NCBI GenBank assembly: GCA_024291935.2
Contig: CM044320.1
Span: forward strand, 48,674,001-48,738,000
Source of the DNA: Okapia johnstoni
Taxonomy: Eukaryota; Chordata; Mammalia; Artiodactyla; Giraffidae
Direction of reading: 5' to 3'
DNA: 64,000 nucleotides
Within the stretch, counting starts at the first letter, position 1. Every line of letters begins with the position of its first letter. Under the pieces are notes generated by a model. It was not told the DNA's origin. It made no database searches and was given only the letters and a program-made list of their open reading frames with translations. Positions 51,860-63,849 of the stretch are shown in pieces. Position numbers and translations under genes: made by a program.

Positions 51860-54815
51860 TAGTTTCTTATCACCAATATGCTACTGGAGATCAGTGGGAA
51901 ATAATTCCAGAAAGAATGAAGGGATGGAGCCAAGGCAAAACCAACACCCAGTTGTGGATGTGACTGGTGATAGAAGCAGGGTCTGATGCTGTAAAGAGCA
52001 ATATTGCATAGGAACCTGGAATGTTAGGTCCATGAATCAAGGCAAATTGGAAGTGGTCAAACAGGAGATGGAAAGAATGAACGTCGAAATTCTAGGAATC
52101 AGTGAACTAAGATGGATTGGGATGGGAGAATTTAATTCAGGTGACCATTATATCTACTACTGTGGGCAGGAATCCCTTAGAAGAAATGAAGTAGCCATCA
52201 TAGTCAACAAAAGAGTCTGAAATGCAGTACTTAGATACAATCTCAAAAATGACAGAATGATCTCTGTTCATTTCCAAGGCAATCCATTCAATATTACGGT
52301 AATCCAAGTCTATGCCCTGACCAGAAATGCTGAAGAAGCTGAAGTTGGACGGTTCTATGAAGACCTACAAGACCTTTTAGAGCTAACACCCAAGAGAGAT
52401 GTCCTTTTCATTATAAGGGACTGGAATGCAAAAGTATTAAGTCAAGAAACACCTGGAGTAACAGGCAAATTTGGCTTTGGAGTACAGAATGAAGCAGGGC
52501 AAAGGCTAATAGAGTTTTGCCAAGAGAACTCACTCTCTTGCAACAACACAAGGAAGACTCTACACATGGACATCACCAGATGGTCGACACCGAAATCAGA
52601 TTGATTATATTCTTTGAAGCCAAAGATGGAGAAGCTCTAGACAGTTAGCAAAAACGAGATTGGGAGCTGACTGTGGCTCAGATCATGAACTCCTTATTGC
52701 CAAATTCAGACTTAAATTGAAGAAAGTAGGGAAAACCAATAGACCATTCAGGTATGACCTAAATCAAATCCCTTATGATTATACAGTTGAAGTGAGAAAT
52801 AGATTTAAGGGACTAGATCTGATAGACAGAGTGCCTGATGAAGTATGGATGGAGGTTTGTGACATTGTACAGGAGACAGGGATCAAGACCATCCCTAAGA
52901 AAAAGAAATGCAAAAAAGCAAAATGGCTGTATGAGGAGGCCTTACAAATAGCTGGGAAAAGAAGAGAAGTGAAAAGCAAAGGAGAAAAGGAAAGATATAC
53001 CCATTTGAATGCAGAGTTCCAGAGAATAGCAAGGAGAGATAAGAAAGCCTTCCTCAGGGATCAATGCAAAGAAATAGAGGAAAACAATAGAATGGGCAAG
53101 ACTAGAGATCTCTTCAAGAAAACTGCAGATACCAAGGGAACATTTCATGCAAAGATGGGCTCAGTAAAGGACAGAAATTGTAGGGACCTCACAGAAGCAG
53201 AAGATATTAAGAAGAGGTGGCAAGAATACACAGAAGAACTATACAAAAAAGATCTTCACATCCCAGATAATCACAATGGTGTGATCCCTCACCTAGAGTC
53301 AGACATCCTGGGATGTGAAGTCAAGTGGGCCTTAGAAAGCATCACTATGAACAAAGCTAGTGGAGATGATAGAATTCCAGTTGAGCTATTTCAAATCCTA
53401 AAAGATGATGCTGTGAAAGTGCTGCACTCAGTTTGTCAGCAAATCTGGAAAACTGAGCAGTGGCCACAGGACTGGAATTGGTTTTCATTCCAATCCCAAG
53501 GAAAGGCAATGCCAAAGAATGCTCAAACTACTGCACAATTGCACTCATCTCACATGCTAGTAAAGTAATGCTCAAAATTCTCCAAGTCAGGCTTCAGCAA
53601 TACGTGAGCCATGAAATTCCAGACATTCAAGCTGGATTTAGAAAAGGCAGAGGAACCAGAATCAAATTGCCAACAGCCACCGGATCATTGAAAAAGCAAG
53701 AGAGTTCCAGAAACACATCTATTTCTGCTTTATTGACTATGCCAAAGCCTTTGATTATGTGGATCACAATAAACTGTGGAAAATTCTTTACGAGATGGGA
53801 ATACCAGGCCACCTGACCTGCCTCTTGAGAAACCTGTATGCAGGTCAGGATGCAACAGTTAGAAGTGGACATGGAACAACAGACGGGTTCCAAATGGGAA
53901 AAGGAGTACGTCAAGGCTGTATATTGTCACCCTGCTTATTTAACTTATATGCACAGTACATCATGAGAAATGCTGGGCTGGAAGAAACACAAGCTGGAAT
54001 CAAGATTGCTGTGAGAAATATCAATAACCTCAGGTATGCGGATGACACCACCCTTATGGCAGAAAGTGAAGAAGAACTAAAGAGCCTCTTGATGAAGGTG
54101 AAAGAGGAGAGTGAAAAAGTTGGCTTAAAGCTCAATGTTCGGAAAACTAAGATCATGGCATCTGGTCCCATCACTTCATGGGAAATAGATGGGGAAACAG
54201 TGTCAGACTTTATTTTTTTTGGGCTCCGGAATCACTGCAGACGGTGATTGCAGCCATGAAATTAAAAGACGCTTACTCCTTGGAAGGAAGGTTATAGCCA
54301 ACCTAGATAGCATATTTAAAAGCAGAGACATTACTTTGCCAACAAAAGTCCATCTAGTCAAGGCTATGGTTTTTCCAGTGGTCATGTATGGATGTGAGAG
54401 TTGGACGGTGAAGAAAGCTGAGTGCCGAAGAATTGATGCTTTTGAACTGTGGTGTTGGAGAAGACTCTTGAGAGTCCCTTGGACTGTAAGGAGATCCAAT
54501 CAATCCATCCTAAAAGAGATCAATCCGGGGTGTTCATTGGAAGGACTGATGTTGAAGCTGAAACTCCAATACTTTGGCCACCTCATGCGAAGAGTTGACT
54601 CATTGGAAAAGACCCTAATGCTGGGTAGGATTGGGGGCAGGAGGAGAAGGGGACAACAGAGGATGAGATGGTTGGGTGGCATCACCGACTCGATGGACAT
54701 GGGTTTGGGTGGACTCCGGGAGTTGGTGATGGACAGAGAGGCCTGGTGTGCTGCAGTTCATGGGGTCACAAAGAGTCGGACACGACTGAGCGACTGAACT
54801 GAACTGAACTGAAAG
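51860..54815 (+). mobile_element. Near-complete BovB LINE (about 2.95 kb), disabled
   Basis: The largest BovB here. It has an APE-type endonuclease: GTWNVR region (about 52,010), SELRW (near 52,100), RDWNAK (near 52,420, where other copies usually have Gly before Asp) and GSDHELLIAKF (near 52,680). It continues into the RTE reverse transcriptase: FIDYAKAFDYVDHNKLW (about 53,740), GVRQGCILSPCLFNLYA (about 53,910) and NNLRYADDTTLMAE (about 54,030). An in-frame stop lies near 52,218 and frameshifts near 52,540-52,660, 53,490, 53,660 and 54,205, so it cannot be autonomous. It ends gactgagcgactgaactgaa plus two ctgaa repeats. Confidence 0.95.
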
Positions 54816-55699
54816 TGCTGTTTAAAAGAGTAAGGAGGTGATGATGCACATGCAAAATAGCAGACGTTCATCACAGGTCTCCCCCTAAAGTGACCTCATT
54901 CTGTTACTTTTCATATATTTCTAATTGTGTGGAACTTGGGGTCTGCCCCAAGAGTAGCATTCACTTATACTTCGATGGGAATGGAGACCCTGGATTTTTA
55001 CAGTTCTTTATTTCCCTGCCTTCTCCTTGCCACCACTGTTTCTTTAGATGCTGGTCTTATTAAGATTTCAGTAGATACAGTGGAGCTAGGACTCAAAGTA
55101 CAGGCTTCTGCAGAGATACTGGGACTTCACATTAGTCACACTGTTAATGAATCACAGCACTTAGAACCTAGTGCCAAGGTCTCCATGTTATTGATTCAGA
55201 ACTTCCATAACATGCACGTGCTTTTCTCTGTGACAGAAAACTGCTACTATCTATCCCTGTACAATTGCTTTGTATTTATCACAGGTCACATGTACCTCTT
55301 GTCATAATAGTAGGCACTATTTAATGAACGCTTACAAATGGGCTTTTGAAACATTGCCTATTTATAAGTGGGAAATTGCCTGTGAATTTGGGAATGTGCG
55401 CCAGTGTTGAGCTGACCAAACATGCTATTTTGGACATGAGCCATATTTGTGTTTGACTAACACAAATTCCCTTTCTCTAAACCACTCAACTGTAGATATG
55501 TCTTATTCTTCCACTCCTTCTCATAACCTCAAAAGAGTGAAATTTGAACAAGAGGTAAGGTGGAGATAAAGGCTGACTTTATAAACTAACAGGAAAACAA
55601 TGTGTTTTATCTGTCTTATATAATGTACTATATATACTATATAAAATATAAAAATTATATAGAAATTATATTATGTATGTCTGTCATCTCTTCTATTTC
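54816..55699. other. Intergenic
   Basis: A 126-codon plus-strand frame at 54,927-55,307 has no recognisable domain and no homologue I know. I do not call it a gene. Confidence 0.4.
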
Positions 55700-55960
55700 C
55701 AAGAAGTTTCTGGGCTATAAGCAACAGAAACTCACTCAAACCAGTTTATGGAAAGATTGAATTTATTGGCGGAGATACCTGTAAGTCTAAGTCCCAAGCA
55801 CCCTCAACCTCAGAACTTCCAAAAAGGATTCTCAGTGACCCTTCTTGGTATATATGCCAATATTAGGACCAATCACTGTGTCTAGATGGATAGGGTTCTG
55901 TGAGTAGTTGGCTTAAGTTGCACACCTGTCCCTGTAGTGGGAAAGTGGCAGGGGGAGGGA
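55700..55960 (-). repeat. Unnamed ancient repeat, copy C (probable)
   Basis: Plus-strand reading: gggctataagcaacagaaac, ttgaatttattggcggagat, ggaccaatcactgtg. The complement resembles the body and 3' end seen in copies A and B (aataaattc); the assignment is weaker than for those. Confidence 0.4.
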
Positions 55961-56361
55961 TGTTGCATTTGAAAGCCTCATTATGTAATGTACTATTATC
56001 CAAAGGGGAAATTGAAATTTTGTTTCCAAACGAACAAGAAGATATATAGGGCAGGCCAAACAACAACCATCTACCCTACTGCCTTCTGACCAACATCTCA
56101 TAAAAATATTGCTTCCAATCACATACAAAGTTCTTTCCAAGGGAAATTCTGATAAATATGGAATATCAGATCTCTTTATAATTCTAGTGAGAATTTTATT
56201 TAACTATAATATATATTATAATATGCACATAAGAGTACAGATAGGGGAATTTTCATAAGCTGAATGCACCCTTATGCCCAGCACCCAGATCATGAAACAT
56301 TATCAACACTGCAGAAGCCCTACTGCATGCACCTTTTCAGCCATTGTCCTTCCTCTTGTCA

Positions 56362-56577
56362 GGGGCTTCCCTGGTGTCTCAGCAATAAAGAATTTGCCTG
56401 CAATTCAGGAGATGCTCGAGAAATGTGAGTTCAATTTCTGGGTCTTGAAGATCCCATGGAGAAAGAAATGGCAACCCACTCTGGTAATCTTGCCGAGAAA
56501 ATCCCATGGACAGAGGAGCCTGGTGGGCTATAGTCCATGGGATCGCAAAAGAGTTGGACACAATTAAGTGACTGAAC
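56362..56577 (+). mobile_element. Bov-tA SINE
   Basis: ggcttccctggtgtctcagc, gagttcaatttctgggtctt, agttggacacaattaagtga. Confidence 0.92.
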
Positions 56578-56721
56578 ACACTGTCAGGGACAACCATTGT
56601 CCTGATCTGCTAGCAACATTGATTAGTTTCACCTATTTTAATATTTTATATTAAGGGAATAACACTACATGTTGTCTTTCCTGTTTGGTTCTTTGGCCAA
56701 CCTTGTTTTTCTTCTTTTGTA

Positions 56722-56881
56722 AAGATATTTATTTATTTATTTGGCTGCATTGGGTCTTAGTTGCAGCATGTGAACTCTTAGTTGTGGCGTGTGGGATCTA
56801 GTTCCCTAACCAGGGATTGAATCTGGGCTGCCTGCATTGAGAGCACAGAGTCTTAGCCACCAGACCACCAGAGAAGTCCCT
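56722..56881 (-). mobile_element. CHR-type SINE
   Basis: ttatttatttatttggctgc, ttagttgcagcatgtgaact, cagggattgaatctgggctg, cttagccaccagaccaccag. Confidence 0.88.
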
Positions 56882-57046
56882 CAACATTGTTTCTAAGATT
56901 CATCCATATTGTTGTCGTAGTCATAAATCACTCATTCACATTTCTGCATGTAATTTCACTGTGTGAAATACCACAAAGTATTTATCCATTCTGCTGTTTG
57001 TGGGTGTTTGGGAAATTTCCTTTTGGGGGCTGCTGTTTAGAGTGCT

Positions 57047-57232
57047 GGGGCTTCCCTGGTGATTCAGAGATGCAGGCTCAATTCCTGGGTCAGGAAGATG
57101 CCCTGGAGAAGGAAATGGCAATACACTCCAGTATTCTTGCCTGGGAAATCCCATAGACAGAGGAGCCTGGTGAGCTACAATTCATGGGGGTCACAAAAGA
57201 GTTGGACACAACTCAGTGACTAAATAACAACA
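57047..57232 (+). mobile_element. Bov-tA SINE (internally deleted head)
   Basis: ggggcttccctggtgattca joins directly to gatgcaggctcaattcctgg, so about 30 bases of the tRNA-derived head are missing. The rest is typical. Confidence 0.88.
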
Positions 57233-57860
57233 GTTTAGAGTGCAGCTACAGACATGCTAGTGTATGTCTTTTGATGAACACATGGATGCATTTCTCTTGG
57301 GTATATACATAGGAATAGAACTACTGCATCTTAGGGATTGCCTACATTATTTTGTTTGGTACAACAGTTTTCCAAAAGATTGCACCAATTGATACTCCCA
57401 ACAGTGTTGTATGTGGATTCTGGCTGCTGTATATCCTTGCCAAACCTTGAGATTTTCCATTTTTTTCATTTTAGCCATCCTGGTGGGTGAGTAGTAATGT
57501 TTCATTACGGCTTTTAATTTGTAATTCCCTGGTGACTTATAAAGAAGAATACTCTAAAATATTTCTTAGCTATTTGTATATCTTTTTTTAAGAGTCTTTT
57601 GGCCTCTGTTCTACTAAGTGTCTTTTCTTATTGATTTATAGAAGTTCTTTATATATTCTAGATCTGATCAGTTGCCTAATATAATTACTACAAGTATCTT
57701 CTCCAGCTTTATAATTGCTTTTTCATTCTTATTTATGTCTTTTGATGAAGAATTATCAATTTAATATAGCCTAATTTATTGATTTTTTAAAAACTTTTGT
57801 GCTTAATGGTTTTAATATCCTATTTAAGAAACCTTTGCAAATTTAATTCAGTGATGTTTT

Positions 57861-58772
57861 ATCATATCATAGTGCTATTTTAGGGGCCACAAATTCAGGT
57901 GACTTCTCGTTAATACTAGGCATCAATTTGGGTTGATATTTAGGTAACTTTTGAAAGACCCTTGAGTTTTTTGTTTATGTGTAGAATCCAGTAGCTAACA
58001 AATATTTCTTGGGATGTTGTGCGTGTGCTCAGTTGCTCAGTTGTGTCTGACTCTTTGTGACGTTATGGACTGGAGTCCGCCAGGCACCATTTCAGTAAAA
58101 TATAGTGTTCACCTTATATTTTGGAGGGTTATTTTTTTAACCCTCAAATTGAGAAGAGAAGAAAATTAAAAATGTTGTTTACTCAAATTTTCTTTTCCAA
58201 AGTCAGCTTGGCCTAAAGAAAAAAGCATCCATTTAGTGCAATGGACTTTCGTCTGATGCTTTTTAGTATCAAATTATCCACTCTCTCTGAGCCATAATAA
58301 TCTCTTCTGAAAAAGCTATGAAATAATTCCTGCCATGTCAGGAATAATTGCTATCATGTCATAATCCTGTTGTGAAAATAACAAGATGATACAGTGCCTA
58401 TAGTACACCAGTACTTTGTGGAGTAACTACCATACTTGGAGGACATGTATGTAGTCCTTGGCAGACTACATAGTTCTTTATAGTCTGAACTTCGGCAAAT
58501 AACAGAGAATATGACACAGAATTTGAGATTTACTGTCTACCAGGAGTGACAAAAAAGTATCACAAATGATTGACATTTTTAATGGAGAAAGTTACAGCAC
58601 CAGGCAGTCAACTCATTCTCTGGAGAAATGTTCTTATTTGTACAGCTCTTCCCAAAAGACAGCAAAAGACTTTATCAAGTTAAATACAAATGATAAAACC
58701 AATACAGGACTTATAAAGCCAAATACATAAAATTTACAGTGACTGAATGCGAGTCTTTAATCTGTGGATTTC
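57861..58772. other. Intergenic with Bov-A fragment
   Basis: 58,018-58,088 is an antisense Bov-A 3' piece (ttgctcagttgtgtctgact). The rest (to 58,772) is AT-rich with no gene. Confidence 0.6.
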
Positions 58773-58983
58773 ATTAGTGTGTTAGTTGTTCAGTCCTATC
58801 TAACTCTCTGCGACCTGATGGACTGTAGCCTGCCAGGCTCCTCTATCCATAGAATTCTCCAAGCCAGAATACTGGAGTGGGTAGCCATTTCCTTCTCCAG
58901 GGGATCTTCCCGACCCAGGGATCAAACCCAGGTCTCATGCATTGCAGGCAGATTCTTTACTGTCTGAGCCACCAGAGAAGCCC
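58773..58983 (-). mobile_element. Bov-tA SINE
   Basis: Antisense: gttagttgttcagtcctatc, cagggatcaaacccaggtct, tgagccaccagagaagccc. Confidence 0.93.
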
Positions 58984-59890
58984 ATCGATTTCTTACATTG
59001 GTAAACAGACCACGTCCTTGCAACCTCTCTAAAATCAACCTATGCTTATTTAATAAGTCAAATCAACGGTTTTTCTTTAAAGAAACCACTTTAGTGAGAT
59101 CTGATTGGGATGTAAAAAGCTTTACATATATAATGCATGTAACTCGAACAGTTTGGGCAGATCAACTAGTTTTATTAAAGTATCATAAGGAACAATGAAT
59201 AAAACAAACAGAAAAGTTGCATGACCATAGCAACAAATGAAAAGGGGAATTCCCACTAAAAGCTTGGCCTTAATTCTGACTAGTTCCTGGTCTTAACTTT
59301 GTTTCCTCTGACTTCAGTGGTGAAGAAGTATGAGAATTTCTCACAGAGCACCCCAGTGCCTCATGCTTTTGTTTACTCATCATCTAGTGATGGCAACTTG
59401 TCATTAAGAACCCAAGCAGTAAAACACCGCCAGCACACAGATGGCTTATAGAAATGAGAGGGCTAAGGCTGTGTATGAGGCATACGGCCAGGTGTTTTGT
59501 ATCCTTTGAAGTATTTTAATAACGCTTATTATTATATAGTCAGTGTTTCCTGACACAGTACGCCTTCTACACTCAACATGAGTTTTCTTTGAATCATTTT
59601 TCTTTGTGCTTGCAGTAGTTTCCAGTTTTATTTTTAAAAGTGAAAAGTTACTTTTCTGTAGAAAGAAATCAGTAGAAGAATGTGGCCAGAAAGCAGGAAA
59701 GGCAAGAAGGAGTCTTTTCTTATTCTGTCAAAAGAAAATGTCTTTCAAAAATGTGGACTTTCTTTGGTTAGCCAATTATTGTTTTTCAACAATTATATCT
59801 TACTAATTACAAAATGAAATGTCTAAAGTTGGAAGAAAGTTGAGAATTGTTACTGCTTTTGCAAATCTGAGTCTTGGCCTAAAAAGTGAA
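58984..59890. other. Intergenic
   Basis: No gene or named repeat recognised; short frames only. Confidence 0.4.
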
Positions 59891-60046
59891 AAAAAAAGTG
59901 AAGTCGCTCAGTCATGTCTGACTCTTTGCGACCCCATGTACTGTAGTCTAACAGGCTCCTCCGTCCATGGAATTTTCCAGGCAAGAATACTGGAGTGGGT
60001 TGCCATTTCCTTCTCCAGGAGATCTTCCCAACCCAGGGATAGAAAG
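59891..60046 (-). mobile_element. Bov-tA/Bov-A SINE, 5'-truncated
   Basis: Antisense: aagtcgctcagtcatgtctg, atactggagtgggttgccat, tcccaacccagggata; the tRNA-derived head is missing. Confidence 0.9.
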
Positions 60047-60554
60047 TAACTGAGATGTTAAAGATGAAAGAATTGCTAAGAGATTAAAAAAAAATGAAAA
60101 AGAAGAGAGGAGGAGATAATTATTAACTCTAAGAAAAGCAATAGATTACATAAGAAAGTAAATTTCTTCTTAGTACTGTATGTGACTTGGCTGTGAATAA
60201 TATTTATGCAAAATACATACTGAATTTTCCCTAACAAAAATCATGGTATAGCTATATTAGGAAAATTGGGGACACAAGATGTGTGTATATGTGTGTAAAT
60301 GTGGGGAAAGAGGGGCTTGATAAGGGTGCTAAGTCTTCAGTTTCCCGGGCATGAAGGTGATAGAACATACTTAAACTTAAGAGCATTAGAAAATAGAAAT
60401 CTGGAGGTCAAGACTAAAAGAAACAGCTAAAAAAATATAAAGTGGTTTTTCTGGAGAGTGAGAATTAGGGGTAAGGACACTTGGGAGGGAGTATTGATTT
60501 GTTGAAAAACTTTGTAATATGATTTGACATTTTCACCCATATACACGTACTCTC
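60047..60554. other. Intergenic
   Basis: AT-rich; no gene or named repeat. Confidence 0.4.
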
Positions 60555-60766
60555 TCTCTTTGTCTCTGCTTACTTGCTCAGATGTTTCCAACTTTCTGCA
60601 ACCCCATGGACTGTAGCCCACCAGGCTTCTCTGTCCATGGGATTTCCCAGGCAAGAATACTGGAGTGGGTTGCCATTTCCTCCTCCAGGGGATCTTCCTG
60701 ATCAAACCTGTATATCCTACACTGGCAAGTGAATTCTTTACCCCTGAGCCACCGGGGAAGCCCATA
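60555..60766 (-). mobile_element. Bov-tA SINE
   Basis: Antisense: tactctctctctttgtctct at the tail, ctgtagcccaccaggcttct, cctgagccaccggggaagcc at the head. Confidence 0.92.
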
Positions 60767-61142
60767 TACACATATTAGCTTAATAAAATAAAAACTTTCA
60801 TAAAATCAAGGACCTCTTCTAAAACTAAACTAATGTCAAAAATTTTAATAATGATAAAACAAAAGGAGGAGATGATTGGGGGTAGGGTGTGGAATATATT
60901 CTCAGTTCCAAACAAGGGCCATAAATAAATAAGACTTTAAGAACATAATCTGTTCATAAAGACGGGCCTTTCTACATTTCAAACCCAACCCACATGGCAT
61001 GAGATCTGCCTTTGGAGGTTCTAGATACAGCCAGGCTTCCACCAGCTTGTCGCCTTGTTCAGTTCTTTCCTGCTTCCTGTTGGGAGTGAACGGGTATTAC
61101 CTCTTAGAGGAATGCAAAGTGCCAACCTAACAAAGCCGATGT
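60767..61142. other. Intergenic
   Basis: Nothing recognised. Confidence 0.4.
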
Positions 61143-61588
61143 TTTCAGTTCAGTTCCGTTCAGTTGCTCCGTCATGTCCGACTCTTTGCGACCCCATGGA
61201 CTGCAGCACACCAGGCTTCCCTGTCTATCGCAAACTTCTGGAGTTTACTCAAACTCATGTCCATCGAGTCAGTGATACCATCCAACCATCTCATCCTCTG
61301 TTGTCCCCTTCTCCTCCTGCCTTCAATCTTTCCCAGCATCAGGGTCTTTTCAAATGAGTCAGTTCTTATCATCAGGTGGCCAAAGTATTGGAGTTTCGGC
61401 TTCAACATCAGTCCTTCCAATGAATATTAAGGACTGATTTCCTTTAGGATGAATTGGTTGGATCTCTTGAGAGTACAAGGGACTCTCAAGAGTCTTCTCC
61501 AACACCGCAATTCAAAAGCATCAATTCTTCAGCACTCAGCTTTCTTTATAGTCCAACTCTCACATCCATACATGACTACTGCAAAACA
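61143..61588 (-). mobile_element. BovB LINE 3' end
   Basis: Antisense: cagttcagttccgttcagtt to ccatacatgactactgcaaa; overlapping frames on both strands are BovB. Confidence 0.94.
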
Positions 61589-62194
61589 TCTAGGTCCATC
61601 AAATTCAGTTTTCCTAGAAATGAACGTGGGACTGAACATTTGAGGCCTAACAGCCCTTTTTGGATCTGAGAACGAGTTGGGGAACTCAAAGCTCTTTCCT
61701 TTTTTTTTTTTTTTTCGCTCTTTTAAAGGAAGTAAAGGGGCTTTCGATGACACTTAAGGGGGAGGGCTTTTTGCAGGTTAGGCACACATGGTGCCATGGG
61801 AAAATAAATGAGGTTGACAATATATTCAGCTTAATGGGACTTTGCAGACTTCCAGAATTGTTCAATCAGACATCAGACTTCTGGGGAAAAGAAAAAGCTC
61901 CTTGTCTACTCAGATTAGACTTGGGTTTAGATTGGGCTGCAGGTGCTTTCCACTTGGCTAGCAAATTCCCAACCGCTAGAATTTGAAGAGCAGCCAGGGC
62001 TGAGCTGTGAGCATTTTTCATGTTTGTGCTGGGCCAGGCATCCCCCCAGGAGCCAGGTATTTTGGGGCATCAAGCACTCATTGGTCAGAGGAAGTTGCAA
62101 CATATCACCTGATCCTGGCAGCTGCCCTGAGGAGAAGAAAGGAGCAGAGAGGATACTCGCAGAGTAACTGAGCAGGGCTCTTGCAATGTAGGGA
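61589..62194. other. Intergenic
   Basis: T-run at about 61,700-61,717. A 108-codon plus frame (61,660-61,986) and an overlapping 74-codon frame have no recognised domain. No repeat is named. Confidence 0.35.
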
Positions 62195-62795
62195 CACGCT
62201 CTTTCCCTTCTACCATGACATTTGGGCTGCTTCCATGTCCTGGCTATTGTAAATAGTGCTGCTATGAACATCGAAAGGCATGTAAGTTTTTGAATTATGG
62301 TTTTCTCTGGGTATATCCCCAGGAGTGGGGTTTCAGGACCATATGGTAGTTCTATGTTTAGTTTTTTAAGGAACCTCCATACTGTTCTCCATAGTGGCTG
62401 TTTCAGTTCACACTCCCACCAGCAGTGTAAAAGGGTTCCCTTCCCCATGCCTCCTTCAGGATTTGTTTGTAGATTTTTTGATGATGGCCATTCTGATCAG
62501 AGTGAGCTGCTACATCATTGTAGTTTTGATTTGCGTTTCTCTGATATTAATAAATAGTGATGTTGAGCATCTTTTCATGCATTTGTTGGCCACCTGTGTG
62601 TCTTCTGTGGAGAAATGTCTAGTTAGGTTTTCTGCCTGTTTTTTGGATTGGGTCATTTGTTTCTTTGATATTGAACTGCATAAGCTGTTTGTATATTTTG
62701 GAGATTAATTTTTTGTCAGCTGCTTCATTTGCAAATATTTTCCCCCATTCTGAGAGTTGTCTTTTCTCCTTTTGTGCATTTTCTAATTTTTCTAC
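62195..62795 (-). mobile_element. Artiodactyl L1 ORF2 3' fragment
   Basis: Minus strand encodes [20 protein letters not shown] near 62,440 then [16 protein letters not shown] sequence to QPKC near 62,215, the L1 ORF2 C-terminus. A second minus frame (62,619-62,882) holds [20 protein letters not shown] from just upstream. Younger-looking than the L1M copies. Confidence 0.85.
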
Positions 62796-62889
62796 AGTGA
62801 TTGAGGATGGGGGTGAATTTCTGCCCTCAACAACATTCAAAAGGGCCACAAATGTATTTGGATGTAATAATAAAACAAACAAAAATAAT

Positions 62890-62995
62890 GAAAGTTAAGT
62901 ATTGAGCACTTACTATATGTTAGGAACTGCTTTAAGCTCTTTACATGTGTTATCTCATTTAATCCTAGAAATGGTTCAGCTAATCACACTGTCTC
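62890..62995 (-). mobile_element. MIR 3' fragment
   Basis: gagcacttactatatgttag, tctttacatgtgttatctca, tttaatcctagaaatggttc: antisense MIR. Confidence 0.7.
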
Positions 62996-63545
62996 AACAT
63001 CATCTTAAGAAGCATCCTGTGCTCAAAAACTGGGTTATTTCCTGACTTTATGCAGACAGAGTGACATACTTACCATACAATCCTATTTATCCCCTTATTA
63101 TGTGTTACAAGCAGAGATGTAAACGAACTAAGAATGTTTCTTATGAGTAAAGATTTTGAAACTGAGAGTCTACTGAGTCTCATATCACTGCCTCATGGTG
63201 TAAAGAGGACTTGCTCACTAGATGAGAATTCTCCAAGTACCACCCTACTAATTCATCTTATGAGGCGTGAATCTCACATGCCTTCAAAATGACTCCATTT
63301 AAAGTAAAATACAGCCTGTCACATACAGAGTTTTCAAGGTTGGCCTTCTAGACCCAAGGATTCCCCCATCAGATGGGCCATGGAAGCTAGCTTACTCCAC
63401 CCACGATTCGCTAGTGTTTCCAGGGAAGCAAATACCATGCATAACGAAAGCAGAGAAGTCTATGCCAGTCAAGAGCCAACCCATCGCTCCACCCAAACCA
63501 GAAAGTCAGGAGCCTGATGCCATGGAATGTGCTGTGCTTCTTCCT
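62996..63545. other. Intergenic
   Basis: No gene or named repeat. It leads into the tandem duplication at 63,546. Confidence 0.4.
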
Positions 63546-63747
63546 CCCACCAGCTGCCGGCTGGATGCAGGACTTCCTGACATGTTCTTGGAACTCAGGG
63601 AGGATGGAATTGGGAGAACAGGCCATACCATCACTGCTAGAAACTGCCCACCAGCCACCGGCTGGATGCAGGACTTCCTGACATGTTCCTGGAACTCAGG
63701 GAGGATGGAATTGGGAGAACAGGCCACACCATCACTGCCAGAAACTG
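63546..63747. repeat. 101-bp tandem duplication, two copies
   Basis: Copy 1 is 63,546-63,646 and copy 2 is 63,647-63,747, each starting cccaccagc and containing ccggctggatgcaggacttc and cagggaggatggaattggga. I count five mismatches and no gaps, about 95% identity. The period is not a multiple of three, so the frame through it is not a protein repeat. No transposon family recognised. Confidence 0.95.
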
Positions 63748-63849
63748 GGCAAGTACAACAGAAGTTATTACATTAAAGAAAATAATTATGATAAAAACCA
63801 CTGGTTCTGAAAACTATTTCACCTATTTATATTGGACTACTGACATTCT

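Larger units (their letters stand above)
56200..57860 (-). mobile_element. Old L1 (L1M-type), antisense, with three nested SINEs
   Basis: Antisense L1 3' UTR and ORF2 tail: gcacccagatcatgaaacat, ttgattagtttcacctattt, catttctcttgggtatatac, attttagccatcctggtggg, atagaagttctttatatatt, aatatcctatttaagaaacc. Interrupted by SINEs at 56,362-56,577, 56,722-56,881 and 57,047-57,232. Confidence 0.82.

Noticed and set aside
54927..55307. 126-codon plus-strand frame as a gene
   Set aside because: No domain or family recognised; could be chance. An alignment of orthologous sequence for frame conservation would decide.
61660..61986. 108-codon plus-strand frame as a gene or SLC5A8 exon
   Set aside because: It contains a run of Phe from a T-tract, and I see no SLC5A8-like sequence or splice sites.
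62195..62448. 173-codon minus-strand frame as a host gene
   Set aside because: Its N-terminal half is L1 ORF2 C-terminus; the rest is read-through into flanking DNA.
63414..63776. 120-codon frame through the tandem duplication as a repeat protein
   Set aside because: The 101-bp period shifts the frame between copies, so the two copies do not encode the same peptide.
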